DNA from: Antedon mediterranea | Taxonomy: Eukaryota; Echinodermata; Crinoidea; Comatulida; Antedonidae | Length of the DNA: 64,000 bases | Direction: 5' to 3' | Assembly (NCBI RefSeq): GCF_964355755.1 | Contig: NC_092679.1 | Location: forward strand, 3,906,001 to 3,970,000 | Shown here: piece after piece, positions 13,279 through 52,402 of the stretch | Position numbering within the stretch: position 1 is the stretch's first letter | Layout: each line of letters starts with the position of its first letter | The notes under the pieces: model-generated | Database searches by the model: none | What the model saw: only the letters and a program-made list of their open reading frames with translations | Told to the model about the DNA's origin: nothing | Translations under genes and position numbers: made by a program

Positions 13279-13529
13279 TAAAGATGTATTGTCCCCAAAA
13301 CATAAAGTATAACATCAATCAAACATATGCCGTTTTGTAATTTTACTATAAAGTTATTCACTTTTGTAAGATTTTTCTTATTAAAAAAAAAAGAAAAAAA
13401 CAGACTGTTAACCAAAAACTAGGTAAATATTTTCAATGTTTAGTGAATAATTATTATCAAAAATTAAAATGGCTGAGAGGCAACAAAAGACAAATTAAAT
13501 TATTTTTTTAGGGGACAATATATCTTTAT
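13279..13529. repeat. Inverted-repeat element, 251 bp (family 4), downstream of SLC5 gene
   Basis: Ends TAAAGATGTATTGTCCCC and GGGGACAATATATCTTTA match the family 4 element at 9721. Noncoding. Confidence 0.75.
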
Positions 13530-14372
13530 AAAACATACAAACAATTGTACTTAGGCCTGTGTAATGACGTTGAAGCGGTATGGAAAGCAAGTGTTAAGAT
13601 TGTTGTTATAAACACATCAATATAAAAAACGTTTTCGTTTATTTATAATAATGGCCTAACTTAAAATACAGTTTGCTTGTTGAATTATAATAAACTACTA
13701 TTCTTAAAATATTGTTTTTTCTTTTGTTAAGTGATAATTATTTAATTAACTCTATGTATTCGCGAATTTAGTACGCACGCGCACGTAAATAAATAATAAA
13801 AAAATAAAAAATACGATTTAATGCAAAAGCACTCCTCCATAAACAAATCTCGTAGAGTAGTTTTGCTCCAGGGGATTACTGTAGTGTTTGGAGAGCTGAG
13901 AATTGTAGAATTCGTAATGCGCCCTCATGTGTTGATGTTTCCGTGATTATAAATTTATTAACAATAGTGTAGCTATTAATTATTAGCGAACATGAAACAC
14001 TAATTTCACGTAATTATTTCGTACTTTAGAATACGAAATATAAAAAGAGAGGAAAACAAGTATAATATTTAATAATTGTATTGAATGTTTATTAATAGGC
14101 CTATACTAATGTTGCCAATTCCCACTCAAATCAGAGGGATAATAACAACAAAATTAAAAAGGTGATAGGCATATAAAGTATGGATATAGTAGTAGGCCTA
14201 TATATTCTTCACAGGCTTCTTATTGTATGCTGGATAAAACTACAGTAGGTTACTGACACAACCAAATTATTCAAGCTAATGTTAATAGACTCAGTCCGAT
14301 ATTTAACAATAACTTTTATTTATCCTAATACTTTAGTATGGTCTTCTTGACAAGGGAGATTGTGAAACCATT

Positions 14373-14443
14373 GAGCTATACCATGGAACTATAGTTCCAT
14401 GTAGTTAATGGCCGGCTATACCAAATATATAGCTCCATGGTGA
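14373..14443. repeat. Short palindromic segment upstream of CaM-A
   Basis: CATGGAACTATAGTTCCATG is a perfect 20-bp palindrome; GCTATACCA and AGCTCCATGG words repeat around it. Origin unknown. Confidence 0.5.
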
Positions 14444-15287
14444 AACATAAAGTATAAGTATATTGTATCACTAATACTCAATAGGCCTAGCCTAGTTGTG
14501 CAGCTGCGTTTATAATAGACCTAATTAATAATAGTACTATCGCGCGCCAATAGCCCTTCTAATTAAAAACCTTGTTTTCTGCTTTAAAAATCAAGTCAAG
14601 TAGGCCATTTATTACCATTTATTTATTATTTATCACTGACTGCAGGAGGTGTGCAATTGTTTTTTACCCGATCCGATATAGCCTAAAAACTACTAGGTCT
14701 GTGTACTGTGTGTTAGGAAAAAATATTCCATACATTCCACCTGCGTTTAGTTTTAAAATAATGTTGTCTGTGGGTTTTACGATTTGTGGATATTAATTTG
14801 TAAATACATTAAAATACGGTAGTACTTATACAACGATAAACCTTTTTCGCGCCAATCACAAATTAATAATCATACTCTCGATATGAATGTTGGGATAACT
14901 CTGCAGCAACGGCCACCAATCGCAATGCGTCCTGATGACATCCAATCAACGTTTAACTGCCTAAATACTACTTTATTTATTCAAATAAAATAGATCCATT
15001 TGCTTTGGAAATATAGAAATTGTTATATATTTTGGATTTTTTTTTTTATCAAAGAATTATTTCTAAGCTATCTAGTAGCTATTGAGTTTGTAGGTTGCTA
15101 TTTTGGCGTTATTTTATTTACTAACTTATTACCGCCAAATTGCGGATTGATAATACAACATTATCAAAAGAGGAGAGTTGAACTTTTTGACTCCGCACCG
15201 CGGCACCAAGACAACCGCTGTAATCTCAGCTAAACAATTATAAAGAAAAAAGTCTTGTTCCACCTGAATTTTTTGTTTGTCGAAATA

Positions 15288-26801
<11,514 letters not shown>

Positions 26802-27609
26802 GAAAGTTCGTTGGACCAATCTGCTAGGATACTAGTACATGTTGTAACATGGAAGACATCCTTCATACTCTTTTTAAAAATGTAGTTCATGTTCATTAAC
26901 GTTTTCTCAGTTTTTATTTTATAAAAAGTGCCAAATTTTTTTTTTCTAGCATGTGGATTGTAAATAATAAGTTGTGGTACAGCTTGTATGTATTCAATTG
27001 TACAATGCATACCGTTTTATTTATTTAATCTTTTTGATACCTTTAATTGTTTCGAAATTCTTTGTCAGTTTCATACAGCCAACGATTTGCAGTAAAATTC
27101 ATTTGATATCTAAAATCTTAGTTTACAATGACAATTTTTTTCCAATTTTCTACCTTAATTTCTACATATGTACGTAGTACTTAGTTTTACAAGATTTGTC
27201 CATATATAACCACATTGATGTTGATTTAAGCCCACAATGGGATACAATCCAAGATTTGCAGTAATTTACATGCAAGAAAAAATATGACTTATACCACAAA
27301 TTTTAAAATTAAAGAATGATTTAGGTTATTTAGGTAACAGTTTTAAGGAGTTAAGAACATGGCCAACCATTCTCCATGTTTTTTAGTGCAGTGTGCAAAA
27401 ATGAAAAATTCCAAACGGAAAAAACGCACAAAAGATTGAGGCTGAAAAGAAGCAATTAAAACAGCGTGGTTATGCTGCCATGTTAGGCTGCTATGTCACC
27501 AAATATCAAGAATATATTACACTTTTTTTGCACCAGGAATTAGGAGACTCTAAACAGACAAACAATATTGGACAAATAGTTTTCAATGAGGACATTTTTA
27601 AATTTCTGA

Positions 27610-28014
27610 AATAAAAATTTTATTGTAAGTTATATAGTTATTGTTTAGCAGCTGAACTCAACTGAAATGAATGGTAATATTTATGTTGGATCAGTTTATG
27701 TATCTGTGTGTTTGTGTGTTTAAATTATATTACAGTACATAATTGGTTGTAAAATGAATACATATTATTGATGAAAATAATGATTTTAAAACAAAAAGTG
27801 CATTGTTCTTGTTTCCCCATCTACAATAGATATGCAATTTACTTTACTGGTAAATACTTACTTTAGCTTAGTTAAGGAGTTGGTGCTTTTTAATTAGGAA
27901 TTATAGGAAAGTTCTTTACCATGTTAAATCAGCAATTACAATGGTTCTAGTATTAGTATATATCCACCTTGTATGTCTATGTAGGCCTAATTCAAACTTT
28001 TTATCGTCAATAAA
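27610..28014 (+). terminator. Candidate poly(A) signals for CaM-A (two)
   Basis: AATAAA occurs at 27610-27615 and again at 28009-28014, about 0.8 and 1.2 kb past the CaM-A stop. Long 3' UTRs are common for animal calmodulin genes, so either or both could be used. Choice cannot be made from sequence alone. Confidence 0.3.
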
Positions 28015-28879
28015 CCAAATTGGTTCAATTTAGAGTACTTTTCTTTGTATTAATATTTTTAAATATAAGCTCAACATAAGTGGACAACTTGCCTCTACCA
28101 AGACTCCAGAGCTGAAGATTAGTACTACAGATTTACACACACACAACATTCATTGCAATACAGTAAACAACGATGGCGCCCTCACATGGTCAATAATGTT
28201 ATGATACTGTACACTGTATTAATAATTTGACCATACCTCTATGATTTGACAAAGGACGACTAAAATAGTAAAGTGTACTAAGTCGAAGCGGTTGAAGTCC
28301 CTAAAATGTCACATCACTTGTGCATGCACGCCAGCTTTGCATGTTTTCTTTCTAATATTATACAATGTATTGATTCTATTAGCCTTTTATTTTTTCATGC
28401 AATCAGTAAAAAGTCCTAGAAGAATATAAAAACGTCGATATTGAAATGTTGAAATCCATACAGATTGAAGATGAAAAGTACAGTATTGATTTGACATTTA
28501 AAAAATTGATTAATAATAATATTTTAATATTTAGGTCATCTATTTCCTGAAGACATAATGCATAGGGTTGGAAAATCATTTTTTATTTTGTAAACAATAG
28601 AATCGTCGTAAAATGTTTTATATATTAGTTTAAACGATAAGTAAAACTAGTTAAAATGAATACGGATCTGTGTAATACGGCATCAGCTCAGAGTAGTAAA
28701 AGTATCAGACCAATATATATCAGTATAAACGTAAATAAAACTAGTTAAAATGAATGTCTGGACATACTACTGTATCAGCTAGTTAAAAGTATAAGTCGAA
28801 TTTTAAAAATTGTTTACTGAGATGGTCTAATTTTGTAGAAAAGGTCATATTTTTCTTTCATACGTAGGCCTACATCGAT

Positions 28880-28975
28880 GTATCATCCGCCCGTAATCGC
28901 GTCGTGATTGGTCAAATCACTTGCGTCGCGCTTTTATCGTCCTTTGCGTCCTATTTGGGGGAGGAACCAACCACA
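28880..28975. repeat. MITE family 2, degraded half
   Basis: Only the right half is clear (GTGATTGGTCAAATCACTTG, then a degraded GGAGGAACCAA end). Lies between CaM-A and CaM-B. Confidence 0.55.
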
Positions 28976-29872
28976 CAACGTCTTGAGAAAAATAGTACCG
29001 GTACGTTATCGTGATCAATTATGTTGATATATATTCCACTTAATGTAATTATTGGTTAATTGCATGGAGCTAATATTGCGATCGATACTAGATCGCACAT
29101 TGAATTATGGGATGGCTTTGCGGTGTTATTGAATGCGGCATTTGAAACAAAAGAAGTTAACGAATGAATTGACTAATTAGGCCAAACACAATTATTAAAG
29201 ATCGTTGGTTAATACGTATTCAAATTGTTGGTTTTTACATACACTCTTTTAGCTACATGAGCATAGATTTAAACAGAGAAACCTAATTGCTGTGTGTGTA
29301 ATCGGCGGAATATTTCACAGTGTAACTACAGGCGTCACCACACACACACAAACCGTTCAAATCATGTTATTGGTTGAATGTTTTAGAATCATACCAGTTT
29401 TCAATTATATATTTTAAAAATAAATATTTACATTTATAAAAACTATAATTCAATCTAATATATATGTTATTGTTAATAAGGAAGGAACTTACGTTTTAAC
29501 ATTATAAAATAAAAGAGGCAACATGCAGACGTGATCATCTTTGCACACTTCTCATGTTTGCTAATGTTTAGGAATAATACTGTTAGTTGTGGCGGTAGGG
29601 GAGTAGTCTTCAATGTTCTAGACCGTATTTCGAAAGACAATAAGACTTTAGTAGGAGAGAAAGGGGGTGGTGTGTTGGCGGTTCTGACAGGACACCACAC
29701 CAAAAGTCATCTTGACTACTGTAGCAGTCAGGTCACTTACTACGGTACGGTACTGTATTTACATGCATGAAAAACACAAACACTGATGCGTGATGTAACG
29801 TAGGCGCGCGTCGTCAGCAGATCGATATATTATTTACTCTGTGTATTAAACAATGAACGTATAATAATGTTA

Positions 29873-29990
29873 TTCAATTCAATTCAATTTAATTCAACTT
29901 TTATTTCAGACAATTGTCCATATGGTATAATACATTAAAAAAAACTTTAAAAAAAATGTATATTAATTCCTCGCACTAACAAATCTGGGT
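29873..29990 (-). repeat. Possible retroelement 3' end
   Basis: A run of ATTCAATTCAATTCAATTTA leads into TTTATTTCAGACAATTG. On the minus strand this reads as an A-rich AATTGAATTGAATTG tail, as seen at the ends of LINE- or SINE-like elements. No coding part is visible. Confidence 0.35.
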
Positions 29991-31730
29991 TGTCCCAACA
30001 ACCTCCGGAAAGCATCATTATAACAAACTTTAAGTCGGTTGATATCTTTTTTTTAAATGATTAGACCATAAAGGAGAACAGTATGTAGGCATACGAAGAA
30101 ATTATTACATTAATTAATCAAATCTATCCAGTTTAAAAGAAAATCCGTGTGTTCGGAAATCAATATAATAAAAAATTGATTTGGAAACTTTTCACAATTT
30201 TAATATTTCTAATCATGTGTTTGTTCCGTTATTGTAACCGTTTATTTCATTTGGTTCATCATCGCAATAGTGGTTCTTAGCAATTTATTCCATCATACGA
30301 ATCCTGAACTGAGCTTTTTATACACATAGTATAGCTACTACTGTATACTACATTATGAATATTATAAGTATACCATATTTTTGTAAAGTCTAACTTAATG
30401 CAACCTTACGCAAAACATAATATTGAGTAATGCGCAGCGAACTGGCACGAATGTATAAATGTTGTAAAACCTCCCATGGGTAAAGCTAAAATTGATGATT
30501 CACCAGCAGCCAAACTGAAGTGTTTATTAGATAATCAATGGCGGAACATACTATCAGTCTAATATTCTTTTAAACGTCTCGCATATACAAAAAGTTGATA
30601 CACAGCTTAATTTAATTTAACAATATAGGCCTATTGCCTGTTCTAGCAGAAGTAACTTTAGCGATGTGATTGGTTAAAGTATCACCCTTTTGATTGGCCA
30701 TTGAGATTTGCTGTCGTTGTGCGCGTTCAATGGTCGTTCGTGATTGGCTGTTGTAACAGTTCGTTGTTTGAGTGTTGGTGCACTAATGGCAAATGACATT
30801 CAGTGTAATACTATTTCCATGAGGGTTAAAAATTATTATTGATTTTGACAGGAATCGATCCAATACCGGTAGTGTAATATCATTCAAAAAAAGGAATGTT
30901 TAAACGAGACAAAAATGTCGAAATGAACTTAGATATAGTATTAATTACCATTACATTAAGAGTTTCTATTGGATTGTCTATAGTAATATCAAACTCATCC
31001 ATAATTTTGTACTATCTATACCCTCTTACTCTTTTCTGTTTGAAAGCTTGTACCAATTTTATATGTAAATCTCTCGCAATTCAGTTTTATTTTATATATA
31101 CTGCAAAGAGAAATATTGAATAAAAGCAGAATGAATGAACTTATGTATAAGCAATCGTATTATATAGTACGGTACGTCCCAATATTTTGTAACGGCGATG
31201 CGATGTCGGTTGGCGAAAATATAACTTATTCTTTATACAATTGTCATTAACGAATGCCACGCGTATGATTGATGTATTAAATGCGTCCACATGATTGCGC
31301 GCTAACATTTGACTCGCATAATCATACTGCGCCGTGTAAACACACGTTTGGTCTAGTCAGGCTGTGCCTTTTCACTTTTGATAATACATTAATAATATTG
31401 ACGAAAGGTAGACAAACGCTAACGAAGGCCAGTGTTTTGCGATGTGTGAAAATGTCGAAGCGACGTACGAACGTATGGATTTTTCCAAACGTGAACGTGA
31501 AAAAGCTTTCACGCGTACATATTGTTGATTATTAGTCAGGTATTAAACAAACTATTAATTAATCCAAATTATCGATCAGGTTGCAGTGAGAGAAATGTGT
31601 AAACTGAATGCATCTGTGCTAAGCGGGTTACCAGTTGTCAAAACAAGACCAAAGTGAAAACCACACTTTCGTTTCGCTTCGCAACTCACTTATTTTTATC
31701 TTCTTTCCGAATACACATTCGCAAATAAAC

Positions 31731-38266
<6,536 letters not shown>

Positions 38267-38545
38267 ATAGTAAACCTAAATTTATATATCAAAGTACTAG
38301 AACAACTAAATTAGAAGAACGCGGGATATGAACAGAACAAAATGGTGTATGTATATTAATACAGAATGTGTGTTAATGATTGTAAATGTGCCTTCTCCTT
38401 TATGCCATCTTACGAATGCAGTATATACACTTTTGAGCTGAGAAAACAAATCGCTTTTGGTCTATGCATAACATTATTTTACGTATTAGAGTAATGCCCC
38501 GGTCACCGGTTGAATAGACAATCGGTTCCAGGTGACATTACGATC

Positions 38546-38551
38546 AATAAA
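38546..38551 (+). terminator. Candidate poly(A) signal of CaM-B
   Basis: AATAAA 280 bases past the CaM-B stop codon. It is the first clear hexamer downstream. Confidence 0.5.
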
Positions 38552-38707
38552 GTAGAATATAGAACATGACAAAGTATTACTTATCATGACTTAGTCAGCT
38601 TACTTAGATGTGTATCGGGTAACCTAGTTTTTGTTTTTGTTCTTTTTTTTGTAGGTTTGTTTAATTTGTATTAGGCAAAATTTATTTGGTGTAATATGGT
38701 CGGATTG

Positions 38708-38741
38708 TTTTTGTTGTGGGGAGGGAGGGGGGGGGGGGTGG
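38708..38741 (+). other. G-rich tract downstream of CaM-B
   Basis: GGGGAGGGAGGGG followed by a run of G to 38741. Four G-runs on the plus strand could form a G-quadruplex. Confidence 0.6.
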
Positions 38742-39887
38742 GAATAGTTTAGCGAAAAGTGTTCATTGCCGACTGCACATGCCACATGGACCTGGGCGTA
38801 CAATTTTCTTAGTTTCGTCGTAACTACTGATAGAGGGCGTTTATTTTGAACTTTTGTCCAATCACCACACAGCTTGTTAGCATTCACTAAAAGGGGGATA
38901 CTTTAGTCGACTTCACGTCCAAATTGTATACAGTTCGTTAATAAGAGAAGCATTCAAACAATAACATTATAACCTTTAGTTAATTGGAAAAACGGGAGTA
39001 ATAATAAAACAGTAATACTAATATGACTAGTGCAAAATCTAAAGAAATTTACAAACCACACTATATAAAAAGGATTATTGAAATTACAGCCTAATAACTC
39101 TTATGAAAATTAAGTTATGTTAATTCTTTCCAGTTCCAGAGTAGTTAACCATGCATTTAAATTATGTAGCAATTATGTAACGCCTGGTTAGTAGTTAAGA
39201 TAATTGTGACACGTTACGTCACACGCCATGCCATATTAACGTTGTATATTGCCAATTCTATTTCTTTTTAAAAGTCAATGATTCAGGGGATCTACGGGTT
39301 TTATTGACTTGTTATTGTAGGCTCTCATTTTTTACATTGTTTCTAAATAACAATGTGTTCTTTTACTTTAAATCTAACACACTTATACGTGTTAAAGTCG
39401 ATATTGTTTTGTTTAGATGTTTACTATAAAAAAAAATGTTTCGCAGCCGGGAACAAGTGCAAATAGTATTAAGACAATTTAATGATACGTTAATTCAATT
39501 TGATTGTCAATATACGGGATTTTTTAAAATTCATTAGTGTACGTTTGATATTAGTTTTGCTTGTGTAACTATTTCCAATGAACGTATTTGTAGAGATAAG
39601 GTTTTCGATTATTAAATATGTAAACTCGTTAAAAGGTGTCTTGTGTTATTTTCTGTTAAATGATCGTCAAATGAATCGAGTTCATATCAATCAATACAGA
39701 AATAATAAAGAAAATAAACATATGAATAATTCATAAACAAATAAAATTGATAAATGAGAGATTAAGTGAAGGGGAATTAATGAGCAGAAGAACATATTTT
39801 ATGCATTAAACCAATCAATGAATACAACTGGTAATAAATTCAAAACTTGTATGTGTTATGTGTTAAAATACTGCTATAAGAGTGGAG

Positions 39888-40085
39888 TTGTGGTTGGTGG
39901 TTATGATGCTTGGCTACCACTCCAATGATCCTGGGTTCAAGTCCTGTCACATGTCAGGATTTTTTCTAAGGACAAAATTAAAACTCCACTCCCAAAGACT
40001 TGTGTATGTTTGTCTTGTGAACCTCTGACGGTCCCTAATGATCAGCAATTGCTGGATGGATCACCCTCTCATTCAATATGGTAAA
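39888..40085 (+). mobile_element. tRNA-derived SINE
   Basis: RNA polymerase III promoter boxes are visible: an A-box-like TGGTTGGTGG at 39891-39900 and a perfect B box GGTTCAAGTCC at 39934-39944, spaced as in tRNA genes. The body downstream is not tRNA, and the tail ends in an A run at 40083. It does not fold as a whole tRNA, so a SINE is preferred over a tRNA gene. Lies between CaM-B and CaM-C. Confidence 0.65.
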
Positions 40086-41167
40086 AAAAATAGTTTAAAT
40101 ACAAACTACTAACTGCAAGAATAGGCTATTTTATTTGTATCGTATATTCCGTTTGTTTCTTGTATGTAAAATGTTTACCGTTTTTAAATACTCTTACTCT
40201 ATACTATACTTGTGTTTTGTTTCGTTTCGTTTATTTTTCCACTCACTTTTATAGATAATTTAAACAAACATGAGTATAGGCCTACATATATTAAATGTGG
40301 GTGGATGGAGGTCTACTTTTATTGTTTTATATACATTTAATGTAAATACACAGTAATTCATCTTCGGCTGCGGCAGTGGTATAAACAAAAGAAAAGAAAA
40401 AATCAAATCTGATACACAAAGGAACACCAACGCATCCTACAAAAAAAACCACAGCCGATTTAGTAGCCTATATTGAACCCATACATTTTGTCAGTAACTT
40501 AGTGCATATTCTAATGTATCGCCTTCACATTATATTGTGTCATTGGTGCAGGGCCTATGATCCGCCGTCGCTGATTGCCATAAAGGATTGCTAATTACTT
40601 GCCATATTATCTGTAATGTCATTATTGTCTTTATGTTAAACGTCCATCTGCCGAACAATTACATAACAGCTTGTTAGCAGTTTTAATGACCATACTTGTC
40701 TCGCATCAGCGGCCAAATTGACACGTTGCTATGACAACGCAATAAACACGTCTCCCAACATAATCCTAACAATAACGAAATATGTAAAGATTTTAAATGT
40801 TGTTGTATGTAATGCATTCCAAAATTAATTATATTAAACCATTCTTATCATAGAAATCTTGATATAATACTATATTTTATAATATTACTTTGTTTTAGTT
40901 ATTAGTATAATGGCGCCCCCTATTATGTTTTTGCTCCTAATTTCGCCGCAGTGCGTCAAAATTCTTAGATATGCAAATTACAAATCTGTTCCTAAACTTC
41001 CGTTTGTCCTTCGGGTTTATTTGCCTATTATTGTCAAACTGTGTGACACAGAGTAAACACTGCTGTTTAGTATCGCTGTAGTCTCCCGCCCACAAAGATT
41101 ATTTTTGGGGAAACAAATCTGTTCATTATTTTGTAGACGGTAACTCGAACAACTCAAAAGCTTCATC

Positions 41168-49155
<7,988 letters not shown>

Positions 49156-49413
49156 ATGTGTACATACAACCAAAAAGCTAAGCACATCATCCCAATGATC
49201 GGCACGTGGTCATGGACGTGATTTGTATCCATCTATAAATTGACTTATTATCTTCCTGAATGTTCGAACTGGTAAATGCTTGGCGCGCTCACCGAAGATG
49301 AGAATCATTGTTGGTGGTATCGTCAGAGGGCGTTGTTCATTTTATTTCTTCAATGAATACGAAACATGACGCTCGAGATAAGGAAGCGACATAATTGAAA
49401 AGTTACTGATCAC

Positions 49414-49419
49414 AATAAA
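49414..49419 (+). terminator. Candidate poly(A) signal of CaM-C
   Basis: AATAAA 259 bases after the CaM-C stop. It is the first clear hexamer downstream. Confidence 0.5.
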
Positions 49420-49663
49420 CTGTATGTTGATCATTCAACAATCTAAACGTACACAAAGCTGTAATTGTACAAACTGGATAAATAACCTTGATTCCATGTG
49501 TCTATTACTGCCAAAAAGAGCCCCTTTAACGTCATGGTACAGCATAGGAGGCGCGCGTAAGAAGAGAGCACTTCTTTAGGGTCTTTTTGCTTTCAACAAC
49601 ATCCGATGATTTGAACCTTCCTGTCGTAATTAGATCATTACTTTACCGACCGACAAGTGCTTA

Positions 49664-49890
49664 AGCTTGGTTCCCACTAGGACGGAACGCAATATGGATG
49701 ATCGATCGCGTCGTCATTATTGGTCAAATTAAATGTGTTGCTTTACGTCCTTGCGTTGCGTTGCGGGTTCTTAAGCGTGGTTTCCGAAACGTTGTACGTT
49801 GCTACTGTTCGAATAATCCATCGCTTGTGATTGGTCAAATCACTTACGTTGCGTCACGTCGCTAGTGGGAACCAAGCTAAACCAAGCTTA
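49664..49890. repeat. MITE family 2, two adjacent copies downstream of CaM-C
   Basis: Begins AAGCTTGGTTCCCACTAGG and ends GTGGGAACCAAGC, with an internal junction near 49772 (TTAAGCGTGGTTTCC). Confidence 0.75.
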
Positions 49891-50804
49891 ACAGCCCACA
49901 AACGCAGTTTTTCTACGCAAATGGGTACGTTTCCTTTCTTCCTATATAAATGATTATTTTATCCCTTTTTCTGATTGATAACATGACCAAACCCAGTAGT
50001 ATTAGATTATTTTATACGTGTCTTGTAATTGTTTGATATGTAATTACCCACTGAATATATTTTGTGATATTACATACAAAAGTAAAAAGTAAAGAAACCA
50101 AGGAAATGTCATCTGGTGTTCTATGCTTTGTATACGTTTATTATTTGTTTTTTTATTGTGAACAAAGAGCAGTATGTTGCTTCTCTTATACTGTTGTGTA
50201 TATATATACTGTAGTAAATTGCAATTAAACAATACAAATCCGGTTTAAACGTTTGGAATGTTATTGGGTGCAGTAGCTGAGTACCGCGGCCAATGACGTC
50301 ACACATAGCCCTAATAAGTATTATTGATAATCCATTTGTGCATCTGGAATAAAGCTCACTTCTTATAATAAGAGTGACTAGAGTTCTTTAAAGCTGTGTA
50401 GAAAGGACACTTAGCTTAAATTGAGTGTTTAAAGAATGTTTTTTTGTTACTCAATTTCACCAAATTAGCAATGTCCCGAACGGCGCCCCGTATGTATGTC
50501 ATAACATTTACTGGTCACACTGCGAAAAGCAATGATACAGTAGTATGATATGGGTACCTCGTAAACTTGCACTATTTAGAATGTCGACATTGATATGGAA
50601 TTAGAATGTTGGAATGCAAATTGGAATGGTTTGACTATACTTTTACTACTTTGAGCATGGACCTATAAATTAGATGTCCATGCTTTGAGGCTTTTATAAC
50701 TGTGTCGCAAGTATATTTTCGATTCCTGTATACACGCTCAGTCTTCGTTCGTTATGAACATTCAGTTTCTCGGTGTACGATATGAACTGAAGATCACATT
50801 TTAA

Positions 50805-52402
50805 TTGGTTATCCGCAACGAAGTTGCAGGATAACCTCTTGTGATTGTACGAAATCATCAACATCAACTTTTTATTTTTCTTCTTTCTTTCTGTATGATT
50901 TTTGTGTAACGCTTTTCTCTAAAACTTGCAAACATAACATTTTGTTACCTATGTTAACATTTTGACATTTATGTAACGTCGTCAAGCGAAGCTTTTCATG
51001 ATGTTTACAATTGCGCAACGTGACGTACGCGCGATTTAACGATTTTCTCGTATTTAACATATGTCGAAAACCAAATAACATTTTAAAGTGAAACTTTGCA
51101 AAAGTTTAATTTATATCATGCGCTAACTTTCTGTTGAAAAAAAATTGCGTGTTTTACACAAAGTTACGCGCGCACGCGCATTTAAAATTTCAAAATGCGC
51201 AAAATTAATTTATAATCAACTTTCTACGCGTTTCATGTCGTTTTAAGCATGTCAAAAATTCCCACGTGTGCGCACATTTTTACGTGTGCGGTGCGCACGT
51301 AGCATGGAAAACGATTTTTTTTCGCGTGATTTATGTTTTTCCAGCTTTTTCTAGTAATTTTACCAAATTTTAAACAATTTCGACTTAAAGATACGTCATA
51401 CGAGCACGTCGAATTGGACAATTTGCGCGCGTTTTTTATGAAAATGTTAAAAAATTCGTTTAAAATATGCCTTTTTTTAAACAGTCGTAATTTCTAAACT
51501 AGAAGGTCAACTTTTTGTGGATGGGATATTCTGGAAGTAGATGAGTTGTAGATATCGGATCAGGTATTAATATGGCTAACCGGACATTTTGACGTCATCG
51601 TATGGCCACGCGAATAGAAAATTTAGGATTTTTGTATCTTTCGTCATAGCTCATCACATTGAATAGAGCGCATCTCCACTTATCCGTTTTCCATTTTCAC
51701 CCCGATTTTGACATTGTCTAGGTCAATCAACTATCTTTCGCATGAGTTAAAAATCTTTTAATTTTTTTGACGTCATCATGCCTAAAAATTAATATCACGT
51801 GTGGCAGTAATTTCATCTTTACAGTAAATTTTAATCTGTTATAGCTCGTAAGAATAAAATGTGATAATCACGATTAAAACTTTTTCTGGAAGCTATTGGA
51901 TTGTAGATACGAAATTATGTAAAAATGTTGCCAATCGGATGTTGTGACGTCATCATATGGCCAGTTAAATAAAAAAGGTCGTATTTTCATCTTTTGCGTC
52001 ATAATTCATTACATTTAAAAGAGCGCGCATCAATATTTCACGTATTCAAATTTCTTCTACACGTTAATACGTTGTTGCTGAGATAATTTGCTTTCGGAAT
52101 TACTACCTTCGCGTTTCATTTTAAAACCGTCAACATGTTAAAAATTGCAATAAATAGCGGGTCCCGTAATTTCACCTATTCTACACTGTATGTGATATGG
52201 ATACAGATTATACTGTCTATACTATATATGGATTTAAATAATAAAATTCAGCAATAACAACATATCATATTCTTCAGTTCAGGTCATAATGCCAACGTGA
52301 ACACTTCCTTTTGTCCTCAACCTATCCCCTTAATGTTAATGTTTCACCACTTGCGCGGCGGATAACCAAACTCGTCAAAGTGACGAGTTACATGTCTAGT
52401 TT
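50805..52402. repeat. Noncoding element, about 1.6 kb, with short inverted ends and internal duplication
   Basis: TTGGTTATCCGC near 50806 and its inverse GCGGATAACCAA at 52358-52369 bound the segment. Inside, a block of about 140 bp around a GACGTCATCRTATGGCCA motif at 51592 recurs at 51947, roughly 355 bp later, in diverged form. Rich in CpG-containing words such as ACGCGCG. No long open frame. Located between CaM-C and CaM-D. Confidence 0.6.

Larger units (their letters stand above)
11683..15287. other. Intergenic region, SLC5 gene to CaM-A
   Basis: Holds the SLC5 3' UTR, a family 4 inverted-repeat element (13279) and a short palindrome (14373). No coding exon was recognised. The CaM-A promoter must lie in the last part, but no clear core elements beyond a weak TATA-like word were seen. 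Confidence 0.6.
26802..31730. other. Intergenic region, CaM-A to CaM-B
   Basis: First 0.8-1.2 kb is probably CaM-A 3' UTR. Beyond that are a decayed family 2 MITE (28880) and a possible retroelement tail (29873). Three ATTGG (inverse CCAAT) words sit at 30669-30750, about 1 kb before the CaM-B start. Short open frames at 29531-29770 and 31281-31535 have no recognisable similarity and are not called as genes. Confidence 0.55.
38267..41167. other. Intergenic region, CaM-B to CaM-C
   Basis: CaM-B 3' UTR, a G-rich tract and a tRNA-derived SINE. The remainder is AT-rich with no recognisable feature. Confidence 0.55.

Noticed and set aside
31281-31535. 84-codon open frame just upstream of CaM-B
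   Set aside because: No recognisable domain. It lies where the CaM-B promoter and 5' UTR are expected, and its CpG-richer composition fits that better.
50806-50836. Possible RNA hairpin GGTTATCC / GGATAACC
   Set aside because: It is part of the end of the 1.6-kb repeat element and shows no tRNA or riboswitch features.
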